Shown: piece by piece, positions 1-12,162 of the stretch
Layout of the letters: every line of letters starts with the position of its first letter
Numbering within the stretch: position 1 is the first letter of the stretch
NCBI GenBank assembly: GCA_963693365.1
Contig: CAVNZM010000002.1
Location: forward strand, 1,488,001 to 1,552,000
Reading direction: 5' to 3'
Source of the DNA: Amoebidium appalachense
Taxonomy: Eukaryota > Ichthyosporea
DNA length: 64,000 bases
The notes under the pieces: model-generated
What the model was told of the DNA's origin: nothing
The model's input: the letters and a program-made list of their open reading frames with translations, nothing else
Databases searched by the model: none
Made by a program: the position numbers and the translations under genes

Positions 1-930
1 TTAACGTTGTAGGTCGATAGCATAACTTAGTGTTACTCCTCGATAGCATAACGTAGTGGTACACATGGATAGCTCGTATGTATCAAGGCAGGATTTGTAG
101 ATGAGTAGCAGATGAATGCTGGGATTGTACACCGAAAAGAACGGTGAGGCAGAAGAGGGAAGAAGGAGAAACTTGGAGGAAGACAGGAGGGAAGAGAGCA
201 GGGTTGGTGTGTGTGTGTGTGTGTGTGTGTGGTGGTGGTGGTGGTGGGTTGGGGGGGGGGGGGGGGGGGGGGGGGGGAGAAGCGCAACACCTTCTTATCC
301 AACCGTTCCTTACACGGTCGACCCTAAGAGCCTCCCACCCGTAATCGTGGATAGCATCCTGCCATGCAAGCGGTTAGTTCATCTGTGAGCACTAGCTTTG
401 ATGTGTACATGAAGGAATACGACGGGAAGAGCTAGGATGGGTACGGTCAGGAATTTAGGACATTTGTAAAAGTCTATTTCAGGGAGGTGGTTTTGGGGCG
501 CCTACAGGGAGTTGGGGTGGAGGGGTGGGGGGGAAGGGGGAGGGGGGGAAGAGGAGGGGAGGGGGGAGGGAAGGGGGAGGGGGAGGGGGGGGGGGGGGGG
601 TTTGAGTGGAGGCGTGTCAGCACCAATTCAGAATTCTAAACTATAGAGGAACATATCTCAGATCCCTCCACCCCCTTCCCGTGCTCAATCAGGCACTACC
701 ACAGCCAGTCCTTTTCACACCTTTTCGTAACTGCCATCGTCACTCCCTTTGACCTCCCCCCCCCCTCCCCCCCCCCCCCCCCCCCCCCCTCCCCCCCTCC
801 CCCCCCCCCCCCTCCCCCTCCCCCCCCCCCCCGGTCCTCCCCCCTTTCACCCGCCTCCCCCCTCCCCCGGTCCACCGACCTTTGACCCCGTGCCCCCCCC
901 CCCCCCATCTACCGCCCCACACCAGCTTAC
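1..930. other. Left edge, downstream part of the beta-helix gene: low-complexity intron sequence
   Basis: The stretch holds (GT)n with a G run at 206-277, G-rich sequence at 500-600 and long C runs at 754-900. The exon ending at 931 has a clear donor, so this should be an intron. I could not find the next exon here; it probably lies outside the window. Confidence 0.5.
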
Positions 931-2918
931 CTTGTGGTGTACGAAAGCCTCCGGGTGGGCATCCCACCGGCCCACAAATCTGATGTCTTCAATGCCCACC
1001 TCAGAGATTAGACCTGATTCCTTGAGTGTGATTGGTGCATCGCCACACAGTGGAATGTCGATCTGGATGGGCTCGCCTGGGGCAAGACACCAAACACAGT
1101 CAGCAACCAAGACAAGGTCACAACAGAAGGGATGAACGGCCTAAAATTTGTCTTGGGTTTTAAAAAAGAACACGAATACAAGAATGGGGAAGAATCAATG
1201 AATGGTGTTATTGCTTATATGGCACTAACCTCCCGGTTCCTGCTTTATAAGAAGAGACACCAGAAAACAGAGTGAAGATTAGGGGGGTGGGGGTTGGAGG
1301 GGGACGGGGGGGGAGAAGATGGGGGATGGGTGCGGTTGCGGGAGGGGGGGGGGGGGGGGGGGGGGGGTTGAATGCGGAACACAGTACGAAGGACGCATAC
1401 ACGACGAGAAGCATGGTGCAGGACACATGCAAAGGCAAACATTCAAGTATGCAACATCAGCCATGTGCACAGTATGCGTGGGGGGGATAACTAGGATTAG
1501 AATGTGTTACAGAGTATGACCGACAACTCAATGGAAATTGCAAGGTACACACATAGTCTGCGCCATAAGCAGAGGAAAGACGGGGGGGGGGGGGGGGGGG
1601 GGGGGGGGGACAAGGGACATACCGAAGACAACACGATTCCCCTCTATAGCCACGACCCTATGATGCTCGGTGACTAGGAACCCGTTTTCATGCAACCGCT
1701 TGTAGCGATTGGACAGCGGCATGGGGTCGTAGTGACTCTTAGCCAATGAGGTGCTCTGGTGGTGGATGTACACCTCTTGGCCTATGCTCATTTTTTTGCT
1801 GCTGTCTACCTCCACACTGTAGTCACCTTTAAAGGTACAAAAAGTTACTTTCGTGGTTAAAACAGGGACGTTAAAGGTGGTATAATGCAGAAAGGTTACT
1901 GATCATATTTGGACACCCATCTTGTCCATACCTTGTCCAATTCCCCAGTTGTCTTTCCTCTCTCTCAGCTCCCTGCCCCCTCCTCTAACCCCCCCCCTCC
2001 CCCCCCCCCCCTCCTCTCTCTCTCACTTCTCCTCCCCGCCTTGCCACTCCCTTATTCCGACACAAGAAGGGTGCAAACAAAATAAAGAAATAAACACAGC
2101 GTGAGTCCAAAGGAAAAACATTATTTGCCAAAGCCAATTGGCCAACGAGACGGATTAGTTTTCTATGTCTGTGCCAGTGAATCTCAGATCCATATGTAGA
2201 CATGGTACCTTCGAACATTGCAAGTAAAACAATGTTCAAGTCGGTGGGGTGAGGGTGGTGTGACAATTGGTCAATGTGGGAGCAAGGAAAAGCCTCACTC
2301 TGGAGTGTTGGGTTGGCGGATATCGCCGATATGTATTATCATGACCACCTTTCTTGTTAAAGAAGAGATATCCAATATAACGTCATTTATTTATTCCAGT
2401 TGATCGCTAGATCATGTTGCAATTTGTTAGAGGTCCAGTGGTGATGGTAAAGTGCCCCCTGAAGAGAGGGGGGGGGGGGGGGGGGGAAGAGGGAGGGAGA
2501 GGGGGGTGGGGAGGGGGGAGGGGGGGGGGGGGGGGGGGGGGGGGGAATATATACCATGAGCCACTGCCTTTGTGACTTTGGCAAGACTCTTGCCTCGAGG
2601 AATGCTTGGAGTCACTGTAACCTGGTGCACACTGGGGCATGTGTGTGTGTGTGTGTAGGGGGAGAAGGGGATGTGAGTGTGGGTGTTTGCTATGTACTGT
2701 GTGCACGTGCATGTAGACAGGTTTGAACCCAATTAATCAGTGCCATAATACCTCCACACAAAGCTTAACGGTATTTGAGTTTTCAGGTCCCCATTTAGAC
2801 CTTTATCTATTCCACAACTACCCACCATCCGCACCCCTACACGACAGATCACCAACTTATTTGCAATATTCTCACATCAACACACGTGTATGCCATCTCA
2901 ACCACCAGTCAACACATG

Positions 2919-2974
<56 letters not shown>

Positions 2975-3485
2975 AAAAAAAAAAAAAAAAAACGGGGGCA
3001 AAAAAACAAAACAAAAAAAAACCTCCCTGCTGCCCTTCTTTCAACCTCTCCCATCCTCCCAACCTTGAAGCCCAGCCACTGCCACACACCAACAAACAAC
3101 CACCAACGCTACCCTTCCAGCTTTCACTTTTTTTTTTGCTCACTCACTTCCACACACTGGCGTACATCGGCCCAAACAAAGCGAAATCAGTCGGTACCCA
3201 CCCGTTTACAGGCTTCATGCTCTCAATCAATATCACAGACTCCCCGGGGGGTTCTGCCCCTGCCCCTCTGAGTACAATGTTTGACGTGCGGATAAAAAGG
3301 AGGTGGTCTGGGTTGCTGTCTGGACTCATATGGTACACACCGGGTGGGAAGTAAACAACACCACCACCTGGAGAAATGATGGGGGGAAGCAAGAAAGAGT
3401 AGAAGAGGGATGCCGAGCCGGGGCCAGGGGGGGGGGGGGAGGGGGGGGAGGGGCAAGTGAGTGAGTGAGTGAGTTTTGTGTGTGA

Positions 3486-3528
<43 letters not shown>

Positions 3529-4135
3529 CGTGTGTGTGTGCTTGCCGTTTGGGCTTGAAGCCGAGGGGGGGGGGAGGGGAGGGGAGAGGATTGGGGGCCG
3601 GGGGATGAGGAGGGGGGAGGGGGGAGGGGGGGAGGGGGGCGGGATGGGCCAGTGAGATGAGAAATATTGGGTATTTCCAATAGAAGGCATATGTGGCACT
3701 GTTTGTTGTGTAATGAGTAATGAGATTTGAACCGTAATCAAGGAAAGGAGTCTGACAGTTGTGACCATAATTTCGAAATGGTTGATAGGTTGCCCACGCG
3801 AGGTTGAGGCGGGGAATTTATTGTTGAATACTACTGTGTTCGGGTGCCCCTGGGGTCCCACGGGGGAAGGGGGGGGGGGGGGGGGGGGGGGAAGGAGGGA
3901 GGGCGTGTGGGGGGTGAGGGGGAGGGGGGAGGGGGAGGGAGGGGGGCTCGGTGGGGTATGGATAGAAACAGATACGTAGGTTGCCTATGCTTGGAACTAC
4001 TTTTGGGTGAGTAGCTTGCCTATGAGCCCGTTTTTCGTAACAGCAACAAAAAAAAGGTCTCACAGAAATCACAGTCGGGAGTTCCCCTCCCCCCCCACCC
4101 CGCCCCTTTCCGAGAAGGTGTGTGTGTGTTTGGGG

Positions 4136-4172
<37 letters not shown>

Positions 4173-5300
4173 GTTGCCAGAAGCGGGAGGGGGAGGGGGG
4201 AGAAAGAGAAATGATCATTTTTATTTTTAGGCTATTTATTTTTTATTTGGGGGGGAAGGGGGTTGTGTGTGTGTGTGGGGGGGGGGGGGGGGGGGGAGGG
4301 GGGGGGGAGGGGAGGGGGGGGGGGGGGATTGGTAAGGTGGCTACCTGCGGCCTCTGCCGCCGCGATTGCTTTCTGGATGGTCTCATCGCAATACTGTGCC
4401 CCACATATCAGCAGAGAAACATTTGGAACAGCAGGGCTATTTATCAAACCCCCACTCACACATCTCCCATTTCCGGCCCAAAACAGCCACCCTCCAACCC
4501 ACAAATACCTTACCCCCCCCCCCCCCCCCCCCCCCTTCCCCCCCCCCCCCCCCCCCTTTCCTCCGCCCCTCCCTACCCCCTCCCCCAGCAAAACCACCAG
4601 CACCACCACCACCGATCACCAGCAGGTGCAACACACACAACACACACGCGCCGGTGTGCCAACTCAACAGTCAACCACCCCCAGTCCACATTTCCCTCCC
4701 CTCATCCCGCCCATATTAATCTTCAACCCGCATCCCTCCCCCAAATCCCCTATTGAAAGTTCCTTTTCATCCCCCACCTCTTTCCGTATCGTTGCCACCC
4801 TTCTCCTACTCATTAAATAGTTAAAGCAATATCTCCCTTGAGCCCGATCCACCCATCCCCCCAATCATATTGCCACACCATCCCTTCTCTTCGGTCATAA
4901 TCCCCCTCTCAAACCTTCTTGCCACCACCTGCGCTACCGTCTCTGATCTCGTCAACGGCACATCTATCCCCCTCCCCCCCTTCCCCCCCTCCCCAACTCA
5001 AGTATCCTTGCCTGTTCCTCTCCTCCTAGTTTTCGTGCGGTCCACACACACCTGTCCTGTCTGAGCACCATAATCCAGCACATTGGAAATGGGCCCTACT
5101 ATGTGCGGTATGGGTGCCTCGCTGTATCTGTAGCCGGCATGGGAGAAGTCGGGTAGCACCGCCCTCCTGCCCGTCTGCTGGGCTTCAACATAATCTAGCC
5201 ATAGCTGTGATGAGCTGGCACTGGTGTGTGTGTTTGCGTGTGCGTGTGTGCGTGTGTGTGTGTGTGTGTGTGCATGTGTGTCTGTGTGTGTGTTTGTGTG

Positions 5301-5363
<63 letters not shown>

Positions 5364-6254
5364 GCATATGTGTGTGCGTGGGTGTGTGCGTGTGTGTGCT
5401 TGTGTGTTGTGTGTGTGTGTGTGTGTGTGTGTGTCTGTATGTGTGTGTGTGTGTGTGTCCACGCACGTGTGTGTGCAGAAGTACTCGCACGTGTGTGTCT
5501 GGGCATGAGCGTTTTAAACGATGGTGCGATGGCATAGGCAAGAGCCAATTGCTAAAGAAGGAGAAGTCGATGGCGGCAGAGTGGGGATGTCGGTAAAACG
5601 GTAAGAATGAGAGGATGTTGAACGATGGCAATGTCATTGCTGCTGCGTGTGTGAATGCGTGCTAGTGTAGAAAGCTTTTTCGGTGCTGGCAAATAAAGTC
5701 GTTGTAACATCAGGTAGGGGAATGGAGGGTGGGTGGGCTCGATATGACGGGCCGGGGGGGTGGGGGCCCGGGGGGGAGGGGGGGAGGGGAGGGGTGGTGG
5801 GTACGGCAGATCTTAACTGCTTTGTTTCGAGTGCAAAGAATACAGCAAAAGACGAAGTGCCTTTTAGCGAGGGTAAGAAAGGTTCAAGGCTCTGAAGTAA
5901 CAAAAACAAGGAAAACAGAACCATCGACAGAATCAAAGATCAACATAGTTAGGTGAACATCTGAATATGGGGCTGGGATCAGAAAACAGATGCGTTTTTT
6001 GGCCTGGATCCAGATGTACACCATTCAAAAGATGGAAGTTTGTGAACTAGATCTGGCGCTTACCTCATGGTCAGTTTCTTTGGAGGGTAGGGTTCTGTAA
6101 CAACTTTAGAAGAAGCTCTCGCCTTATTCAGTTCCCAGAGAAAGGGTTGCTGGTGGTAGACAGGGCAGTACTGACTCGCTGCACCAGATCCTACACAAAC
6201 TGACAGGTAGGGCAGAGCGAAAAATAACGTCACTATGCACACACACAACAGCAT
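931..6254 (-). CDS. Secreted right-handed beta-helix (pectate-lyase-like) protein, 5' part, 3' end outside window
   Basis: Seven exons join in frame on the minus strand: 6064-6254, 5052-5214, 4345-4393, 3148-3367, 2555-2631, 1623-1826, 931-1076. They give 350 residues and the reading frame is still open at the last donor, so the gene continues left of 931. Residues 1-22 form a hydrophobic signal peptide, so the product is probably secreted. Residues 84-100 read LPDFSHAGYRYSEAPIP and residues 119-146 contain a helix followed by GGGVVYFPPGVY. Both are typical of the pectate-lyase superfamily beta-helix, where the GGVVYFPPG stretch starts the first coils. A later GIEDIRF stretch also fits a beta-helix rung. 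The exon phases (2,0,1,2,1,1,0) agree at every junction. Family membership is well supported; the polysaccharide substrate cannot be told because the catalytic region may lie outside the window. Introns hold poly-G, poly-C and (GT)n tracts. Confidence 0.75.
1352..1490 (-). repeat. Interspersed SINE-like element, long subtype, with poly-C end
   Basis: Read on the minus strand this copy matches the elements at 25449, 27633 and 28083 (plus strand) over about 120 bases, including the segment GATGTTGCATACTTGAATG, and ends in GCATTCAA followed by a long C run (a G run on the plus strand at 1346-1368). It lies in an intron of the beta-helix gene. Confidence 0.7.
5222..5460. repeat. (GT)n microsatellite
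   Basis: About 240 bases of imperfect GT repeat in intron 1 of the beta-helix gene, directly upstream (in transcript order) of the exon at 5052-5214. It gives rise to long false reading frames of alternating Cys-Val or Thr-His. Confidence 0.95.
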
Positions 6255-7223
6255 GAACGGGAAAAGCTTAACAGCCTAGCTGCTTGTGGACATATTCTGC
6301 ATAGTAGTGTGCAGAATTCATAACAGATCTCGGTTCAAGACAAACAGAAAGTACAACTCACTGAAATGAAACTAACTTTGCAAATTGTGCGGAGGCCTGC
6401 AGGGAGCGCACGGGTGACGGCAGAGCTCGAACTCTCGAGTGCAGATGAACGTCTGGCAAAAAAAAAATTTAAGCGATAAGCGAGCAGCGAATCAAAACCG
6501 GATTTAACACATTCCGATGTGTTTGCGCAATCGTTTTCCTCAAAGCTTCCTTAAAAGGTATGCATGCCAGCAGCTGACAGGCTTCAAGTCTGTCTATGAG
6601 CCTCTTACAGCACACTATACATATCAAGTTTCTATATGGTAGGCCTTGTAGCCTATAAATTATATCAAATATTAGTGACTCTTTCACTACCCTGTGAAAC
6701 GCTTCTAAAATTGCCTTCGCACGGTCGGACCACAGGTAGCACAGCCTCACAGTTAGTGATTGATTTATGAGTGATAGCAGCTGATAAGCCACCATAGCCT
6801 AAAATGGTTATACACTCGATTGGCTATTGCATCTAAATCATCTTATTGTTTTGCCTCTATGAGACTTCATATGTGACAAACTGTATGTAGCTTACATACA
6901 GAAGGGCAGAGCCAGTAGCGGTTAAATTTCAGACAGGGGGGAGGGAGTACAGTAACTGAGGAAGAGAGTTGCTTTTGTTTGTATTGTTGTTGTATGGGTT
7001 GTTGGTTTTGCTGGTTGAAGTTTGCGGACGTGCTGCAGCTTTGACGGGCTGGGCCAATTGAGCCGTCGGCTGAAGAAGGTGGCCATGGAAGGAGGGGGAG
7101 AGGGGCCGAACAGAGATTATTCTTTGCTACGTTTTATGGCGCACATTTACCTACCGTATCCGTTATCCCGTCAGCGTAATGTGTGAGTGCTTCTGGGGAG
7201 GCTTTCCCCCGTCCCCTCCCATC

Positions 7224-7276
<53 letters not shown>

Positions 7277-8062
7277 TCTCTCCCCGACCCCCACCCAAAA
7301 CTCACGGTCACACGGAAACGAACGCAACACCGTGCGTGCATGCTCACACTTCACCCCCTCACGTGGCCCAACCACGTAGCCGAGTTTGCCAACTCGCCCA
7401 ATATGCGTCAGACTGCCAAGCCCTTATACCAGCCCACACGAACACAGACACACACTGTCAGAAGCACATGATACTGGACGCTAGCGGGAAAAGACAAGTT
7501 GTGCAGTCCTCTGGACAAGTATGCTGTGCATACTGTACGCATGCTCAACATGCGCAAGCACATAACCTGCTACACTCAAAAAGAAAAATTCCACCCGTTC
7601 ACATAATAAAGAATAACGAGCATAGATTTTCAGGGTGCTGACAGTGACTCGCACACTCACTTGTCAACACCAGTCCCGTCTTCACCTCCCACCACCACCA
7701 CATACCGGAACACACACAACGGCCGTGCACACAACACCATAATTGCACGTGCTTGCATTCACAGAAAGAACCGAATCACAAAATGTCAAATGGCAGCCGC
7801 CACAATCACTCTTGTTAATTACGTTAACAAGTACTATGCGCCGAGGTAAGTTTAGAGTACGTGACCAAGGTGAAAGATATTCGAATTCATTTGTATGCCA
7901 AATCTCTGTTCGTACGACCCTCGCTATATAAGACTATTTGTAGGCCAGTCTATTGGTTCAACTGTCCGTTTAGGTTGGTACAAAAGAGTCATTCATCCCA
8001 CTAGAGTTGATTTTCAATCTTCGCTGATACTTCATAGTTATATATCAGGCAAAAGCAATAAC
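6255..8062. other. Intergenic region between beta-helix gene and claudin-like gene
   Basis: This lies upstream of the beta-helix gene and downstream of the claudin-like gene, both on the minus strand. It contains unique AT-rich sequence, one unrecognised ORF (6469-6795), a C run of about 50 bases at 7228-7274 and CA-rich sequence at 7300-7780. No promoter element was clear enough to call. Confidence 0.6.
6469..6795 (-). CDS. Unrecognised small ORF, possibly not a gene
   Basis: A 108-residue reading frame in non-repetitive sequence. The predicted protein has a mixed composition, is rich in Leu and Ile, and has several Cys (for example CIVCC). I recognise no family. It lies just upstream of the beta-helix gene on the same strand and could be 5' untranslated or chance sequence. 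It is listed because, unlike most ORFs here, it is not made from a simple repeat. Confidence 0.15.
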   Translation of the reverse strand: MVAYQLLSLINQSLTVRLCYLWSDRAKAILEAFHRVVKESLIFDIIYRLQGLPYRNLICIVCCKRLIDRLEACQLLACIPFKEALRKTIAQTHRNVLNPVLIRCSLIA

Positions 8063-9178
8063 CTAGTCATATGACAAAGCTCTAATCTGTCCGTTTCCTG
8101 TGTCAAAGTAGTACACAGAATCTTCTTTCGGGTGTATCACCACCATGTTCACAGTCCCAGCAATCCCTGTGTGCTTTGCCGGAACCTTGCCCCTGGAGTC
8201 ATAGTCTGACCGAGCCACAATCTCCAAAAACACGGCACATACAGCTGAGAACACTACGGCCAGAATCATCATGATAAAGGAATAATCCAAGTCAAAGGTC
8301 TCAAAACCAGTGCTTTCCAAATCATCGTTACCTTTACGAAGAACTTCGGCATAAAACAATACCAAGCCAACCATACCAGTTATGGAGCCGAGAAGACTGA
8401 TCCCACCCAGACCCCGTGAAATATTGCTCGTGCGAAAACGGAGCCACGTAACGGTGGCAAAGGTCATGGGGGGAAGAGATACACAGCACAGGCTCAGCAG
8501 AAACAGAGTTCTGGAAGTATCCAGCCCGCTGCACTTACCGACATTTGGGAGAGAGAAAGAATTACAACTGCTGTCATCGCCCTCATCACAAATAATCCCA
8601 CTGCAGCTGCCGCTGATCGTTCCGCATCCTGCCTTTGTGAAGTTTCCGATTGCGGCTGCACAGAAGCGCCACAGACCCATGTTCGTTATGCCCGTGTATC
8701 GGTCTGTTGAATTCACAATCCCCGAGAGGATGACCATCTCCGGGAGGCCCTTTTGTGTCGACCAATAACTGGTTCCAATGGCTAGGCACGAGAAGATCGT
8801 TGCGCTAATACCAAAAAACAGAATGCACGAAAAGTATGCAAGTTTTTTCGGGTCGGAAAGGAGGAGTCTCCACCTCTGTAGGCAGTTGTCCTCATCTGCG
8901 TCTGTGCTCTCTGTGGTGATAACGTGGTCTTCTATGGGCCTGTCGAAACCCAACGCCCCTTGTTCCTTTCTGTACATTGCAATGGCCAACTGCGCCTGCT
9001 GTTGCTCCATGGTGCATCGAAGAAAAGCCTGTTCAGGGCGAACTCGAGTTGGGAGTTTTGGGTTTAAGTTTCTGGCTTTTGCGCTCGCCCAACACCCAAC
9101 TCCAAAAAAATAAGTGTGAAGTGGTGCTGCTTCAACAACAGAGGTGTACTCTCGATTTTGTATATGCTCAGAAACCAT
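8063..9178 (-). CDS. Claudin/PMP22-superfamily-like four-helix membrane protein
   Basis: A single uninterrupted frame of 371 residues. Four hydrophobic segments lie at about 112-134, 223-247, 257-281 and 297-322, with a long first extracellular loop and short second loop, the claudin/PMP22/EMP topology. The first loop carries W139, then GLW at 168-170, C173 and C185, matching the claudin signature W...GLW..C...C, although the spacing between the two Cys (11 residues) is a little longer than the usual 8-10. The loop has further Cys residues (about 192-216) that could form extra disulphides. The C-terminal tail (323-371) is cytoplasmic and ends in SYD. Start choice: the first ATG is at 9178, but an internal ATG at 9010 sits in CACCATGG, a very good initiation context, and would give 315 residues; the 56 extra residues show no domain. 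The family call is inference from topology and the loop motif. Confidence 0.7.
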   Translation of the reverse strand: MVSEHIQNREYTSVVEAAPLHTYFFGVGCWASAKARNLNPKLPTRVRPEQAFLRCTMEQQQAQLAIAMYRKEQGALGFDRPIEDHVITTESTDADEDNCLQRWRLLLSDPKKLAYFSCILFFGISATIFSCLAIGTSYWSTQKGLPEMVILSGIVNSTDRYTGITNMGLWRFCAAAIGNFTKAGCGTISGSCSGIICDEGDDSSCNSFSLPNVGKCSGLDTSRTLFLLSLCCVSLPPMTFATVTWLRFRTSNISRGLGGISLLGSITGMVGLVLFYAEVLRKGNDDLESTGFETFDLDYSFIMMILAVVFSAVCAVFLEIVARSDYDSRGKVPAKHTGIAGTVNMVVIHPKEDSVYYFDTGNGQIRALSYD

Positions 9179-10135
9179 ATTACGTGGCTGCTTTTATGCT
9201 ACTTTATAATGGCTTAGTTCTGACTGTTTAAAAAGCAACACAGCTGCAGGAGGCACAACTACGGCCCCAAAGTCGTGCCTTTTAAAAAAGGAAAAAAAAG
9301 AAAAACACCATCACGTGTGATTTTAACCCGTTGTTCTGCTTGAACTAGCCCCGTGAATTTTTGCCTCATAATATATGGACAATATAGTGTTCATAACAAG
9401 ACTATAAAGTAAAAATGGTGGTGGTTGGTTTTTTTTCTTCATCTCCCGACTCTCTCTGTTACCTCGGCGCCGAAGGCAAGCAGTGGAATGCGACTTGTGG
9501 GTTTGCGACATCCGCTACCGTCTGCATTTATTCATGATTTTAATTAATAGAGAGATGCCTAATGCAGTTCCTCTAAACATTATAACTGGTTACTTATTCT
9601 GTTAAACTTAGTTCATTAAATTTTGTATCAAGGAACAGGCTCACAGAAGTTTTGACCTGCTCGGTCCGACCACAGCCATCCACCAATCATATCGCTGAAC
9701 CATTACTCGCTCCAACTTGAGCCTCCCACGGCCCTCCAACTTGATGGCATCAAGTCACCAACTCCTGTTTGAACACCTCAGCTTCGGAAAGAACACTTGA
9801 ACGTGGTTTGTTTATCCCGATTGTTGAGTATATACGTGCAATAAAGAGAAGCAAACTTCTCCCCAATTTTTTAAAAAAGATATATATATATTGAAGCTTA
9901 ACCCCCAAAGCTGGTACTAAGGGACTCGAAAATCCGGTTGTCCTCAAGCACTTCACAGATGGCATGTGCTTGTTTGTCAGAAATCTATCGAGGGCCGAAA
10001 TCCATACGAACAGCTACAGTACCTAGCTACAATGCAAATGGCCAGACTCCAAACGAGCCACATTCATGCATGCCATATATTTGCCGCTCGCTTCAATAAA
10101 GATGACAGTTACCAGCCGCAAGACATGTCTCCAAC
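9179..10135. other. Intergenic region between claudin-like and syntenin-like genes
   Basis: Mostly AT-rich unique sequence without microsatellites. It should hold the claudin-like promoter (near 9179-9350) and the 3' end of the syntenin-like transcript. No gene or repeat family was recognised. Confidence 0.5.
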
Positions 10136-10795
10136 CTATGCAGCAGGTACTATCGAGTCTCGACTGTATACCTCCTGCAGGTCTGGAGGCACCAGTAGTG
10201 TCTGCCTGAGAACAAGGGGTTTGCTGTCTGTGGTAGAGTCCAACCTTGCACGTGTATGTGTGGCTGTCACCTTGGTGTTGCCTTGACGTGCATAGTGGAA
10301 CACATCGCGGAACTTGCGGGTCGAGCTGATGGAGTCGAGTAGAGTGTGTTAGGAAAGATAAGAAATTTGCTTGCGTTGTTCAAAAGAGACAGGGGAACCG
10401 GGGTGTGTGGTAGGATTTGGGGTAGCTGGGGGAGATAGAGAGGAGTGCACAGGGGCGGAAAGTGTGTGTGAGGAGGGGAGGGGGGAAGGGGGGGGGAATC
10501 AGTGGTACGGCACAGTTGTTGAGTGTTCTGGATTAAATGAAAGGGTGCTGGATCCGAAAAGGGTTTCCATAAAGACGACACAGAATGGTATAAAACAGAG
10601 AGGGGCTGGTGGTGGTTGCTAGGGAGGGTGGTAGAGATGAGTCTAACCAGCCACACGCCCCCCCCGCTCCACCAACGCACCCAATACACACAATTTTGGA
10701 AACACACATTATCTTGCTACACTTGGTCCCTCTGCCTTCCCCCCCCTCCTCCCCTCCTCCTCCCCCCGGGGGTCACAGCCGGTTTTTTTTTTTTT

Positions 10796-10826
<31 letters not shown>

Positions 10827-11467
10827 GAGATGGGGTTCCGGGGAGAGAGGAGAAAAATAAAAAGCTCAAAGCTGAGAAAAAAAAAGTTTCCCTCACCTCG
10901 TGATCTTGAGGCCCACACAATAGAGCAGCTCTGCGTGGATGTTGACGTGTCGCAGGCGCATTTCCAGGTTCTGCGGTATGCTGTCAAGCAGCCGGCCAAG
11001 CTCCGTGTTGCTCAGATGAAGCACCCACTCACCGTTCACTTTCCCCGTGTAATGTTAGACTCTGCGACATGATATATGTATACATCACACACACACAAAA
11101 CACACACACACACACACACATATTTATGCACGTACATACATACATACATAAACACATATGCGTGTGTGTTTGTGTATATGTGTATAATATTTCAGAAGTG
11201 ACGTGATTTTGTTTCCATTTAGTGGTGTCATGTTTCCACAGGCGGACGGGCTAGTGGGGTAGGGGAGCGGACGGGGGTGTGTGGTGGTGGTAGTGGGGAG
11301 GGAGGAGGGGAATAGATAGGTATTCTCACTGCTAGCTCTTTTCCTCTTCTGTGTTCACCTTTCAGATACTCTGGCCAACACTGCATGGTTTGTGTGTCTT
11401 CTTTCATGTTGGTGGGGCTGTTCTTTGTCTATGCGTGTGTCTGGAGGGTGGTGGCGGCGGCAGGTGT

Positions 11468-11498
<31 letters not shown>

Positions 11499-12095
11499 GG
11501 GGGGGGGGGTAAATAGTATAATCACGCGGAACGAGTGACCAATATACACATGAAAAGGCAGCATTAACAAACGGTATGTGTGTCTTCTTCTTCTTCTTTT
11601 TTTTTTTTTTGTGTGTGTGTGTGTGTGTGTGTGTTTGTGTGTGCGCGCGTGTGTGTTGGGATCGGGGGGGGGGGGGGGGGGGGGGGGGATGAGATTTATC
11701 CCATACCCTACCTGTCAGAATGCTGTGCAAGGGTGGTAGCTTGGCAATGTCAGCCGGTGAATTCTTCTCCATATCCTTTCTGCGCAGGAAAAGGTACATG
11801 GCAATTAGTTCAGCTAGCGAACACCATAAAGCACATGGATTCAATACTAATTCAATAGTTTTCGAGTACTTGGATGGAGTTACTGGCCCGAACATGTGAC
11901 ACTGACGTTTCCACCTGCACCCAGCCACCCCTATCTCCCCCCCCCCCCCCTCCCCCCCCCTCCCCCCGCCTGCCCGCCCGCCCGCCCGCCCGCCCAGGAC
12001 GTGTACATCATCCCTCACCCCTTTCCCCCCCAACTGCTTCGGCTACCTGCCCCCTGTCTTCCCCCCCTTGCCCCCCCCCCCCCCCCCCCCCCCAA

Positions 12096-12162
<67 letters not shown>

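Noticed and set aside
5185-5637. Long open frames of His-Thr, Cys-Val or Pro/Gly repeats, here and at many other places
   Set aside because: They are six-frame translations of (GT)n/(AC)n, poly-G and poly-C tracts, are present on both strands at once, and show no codon-level or family signal.
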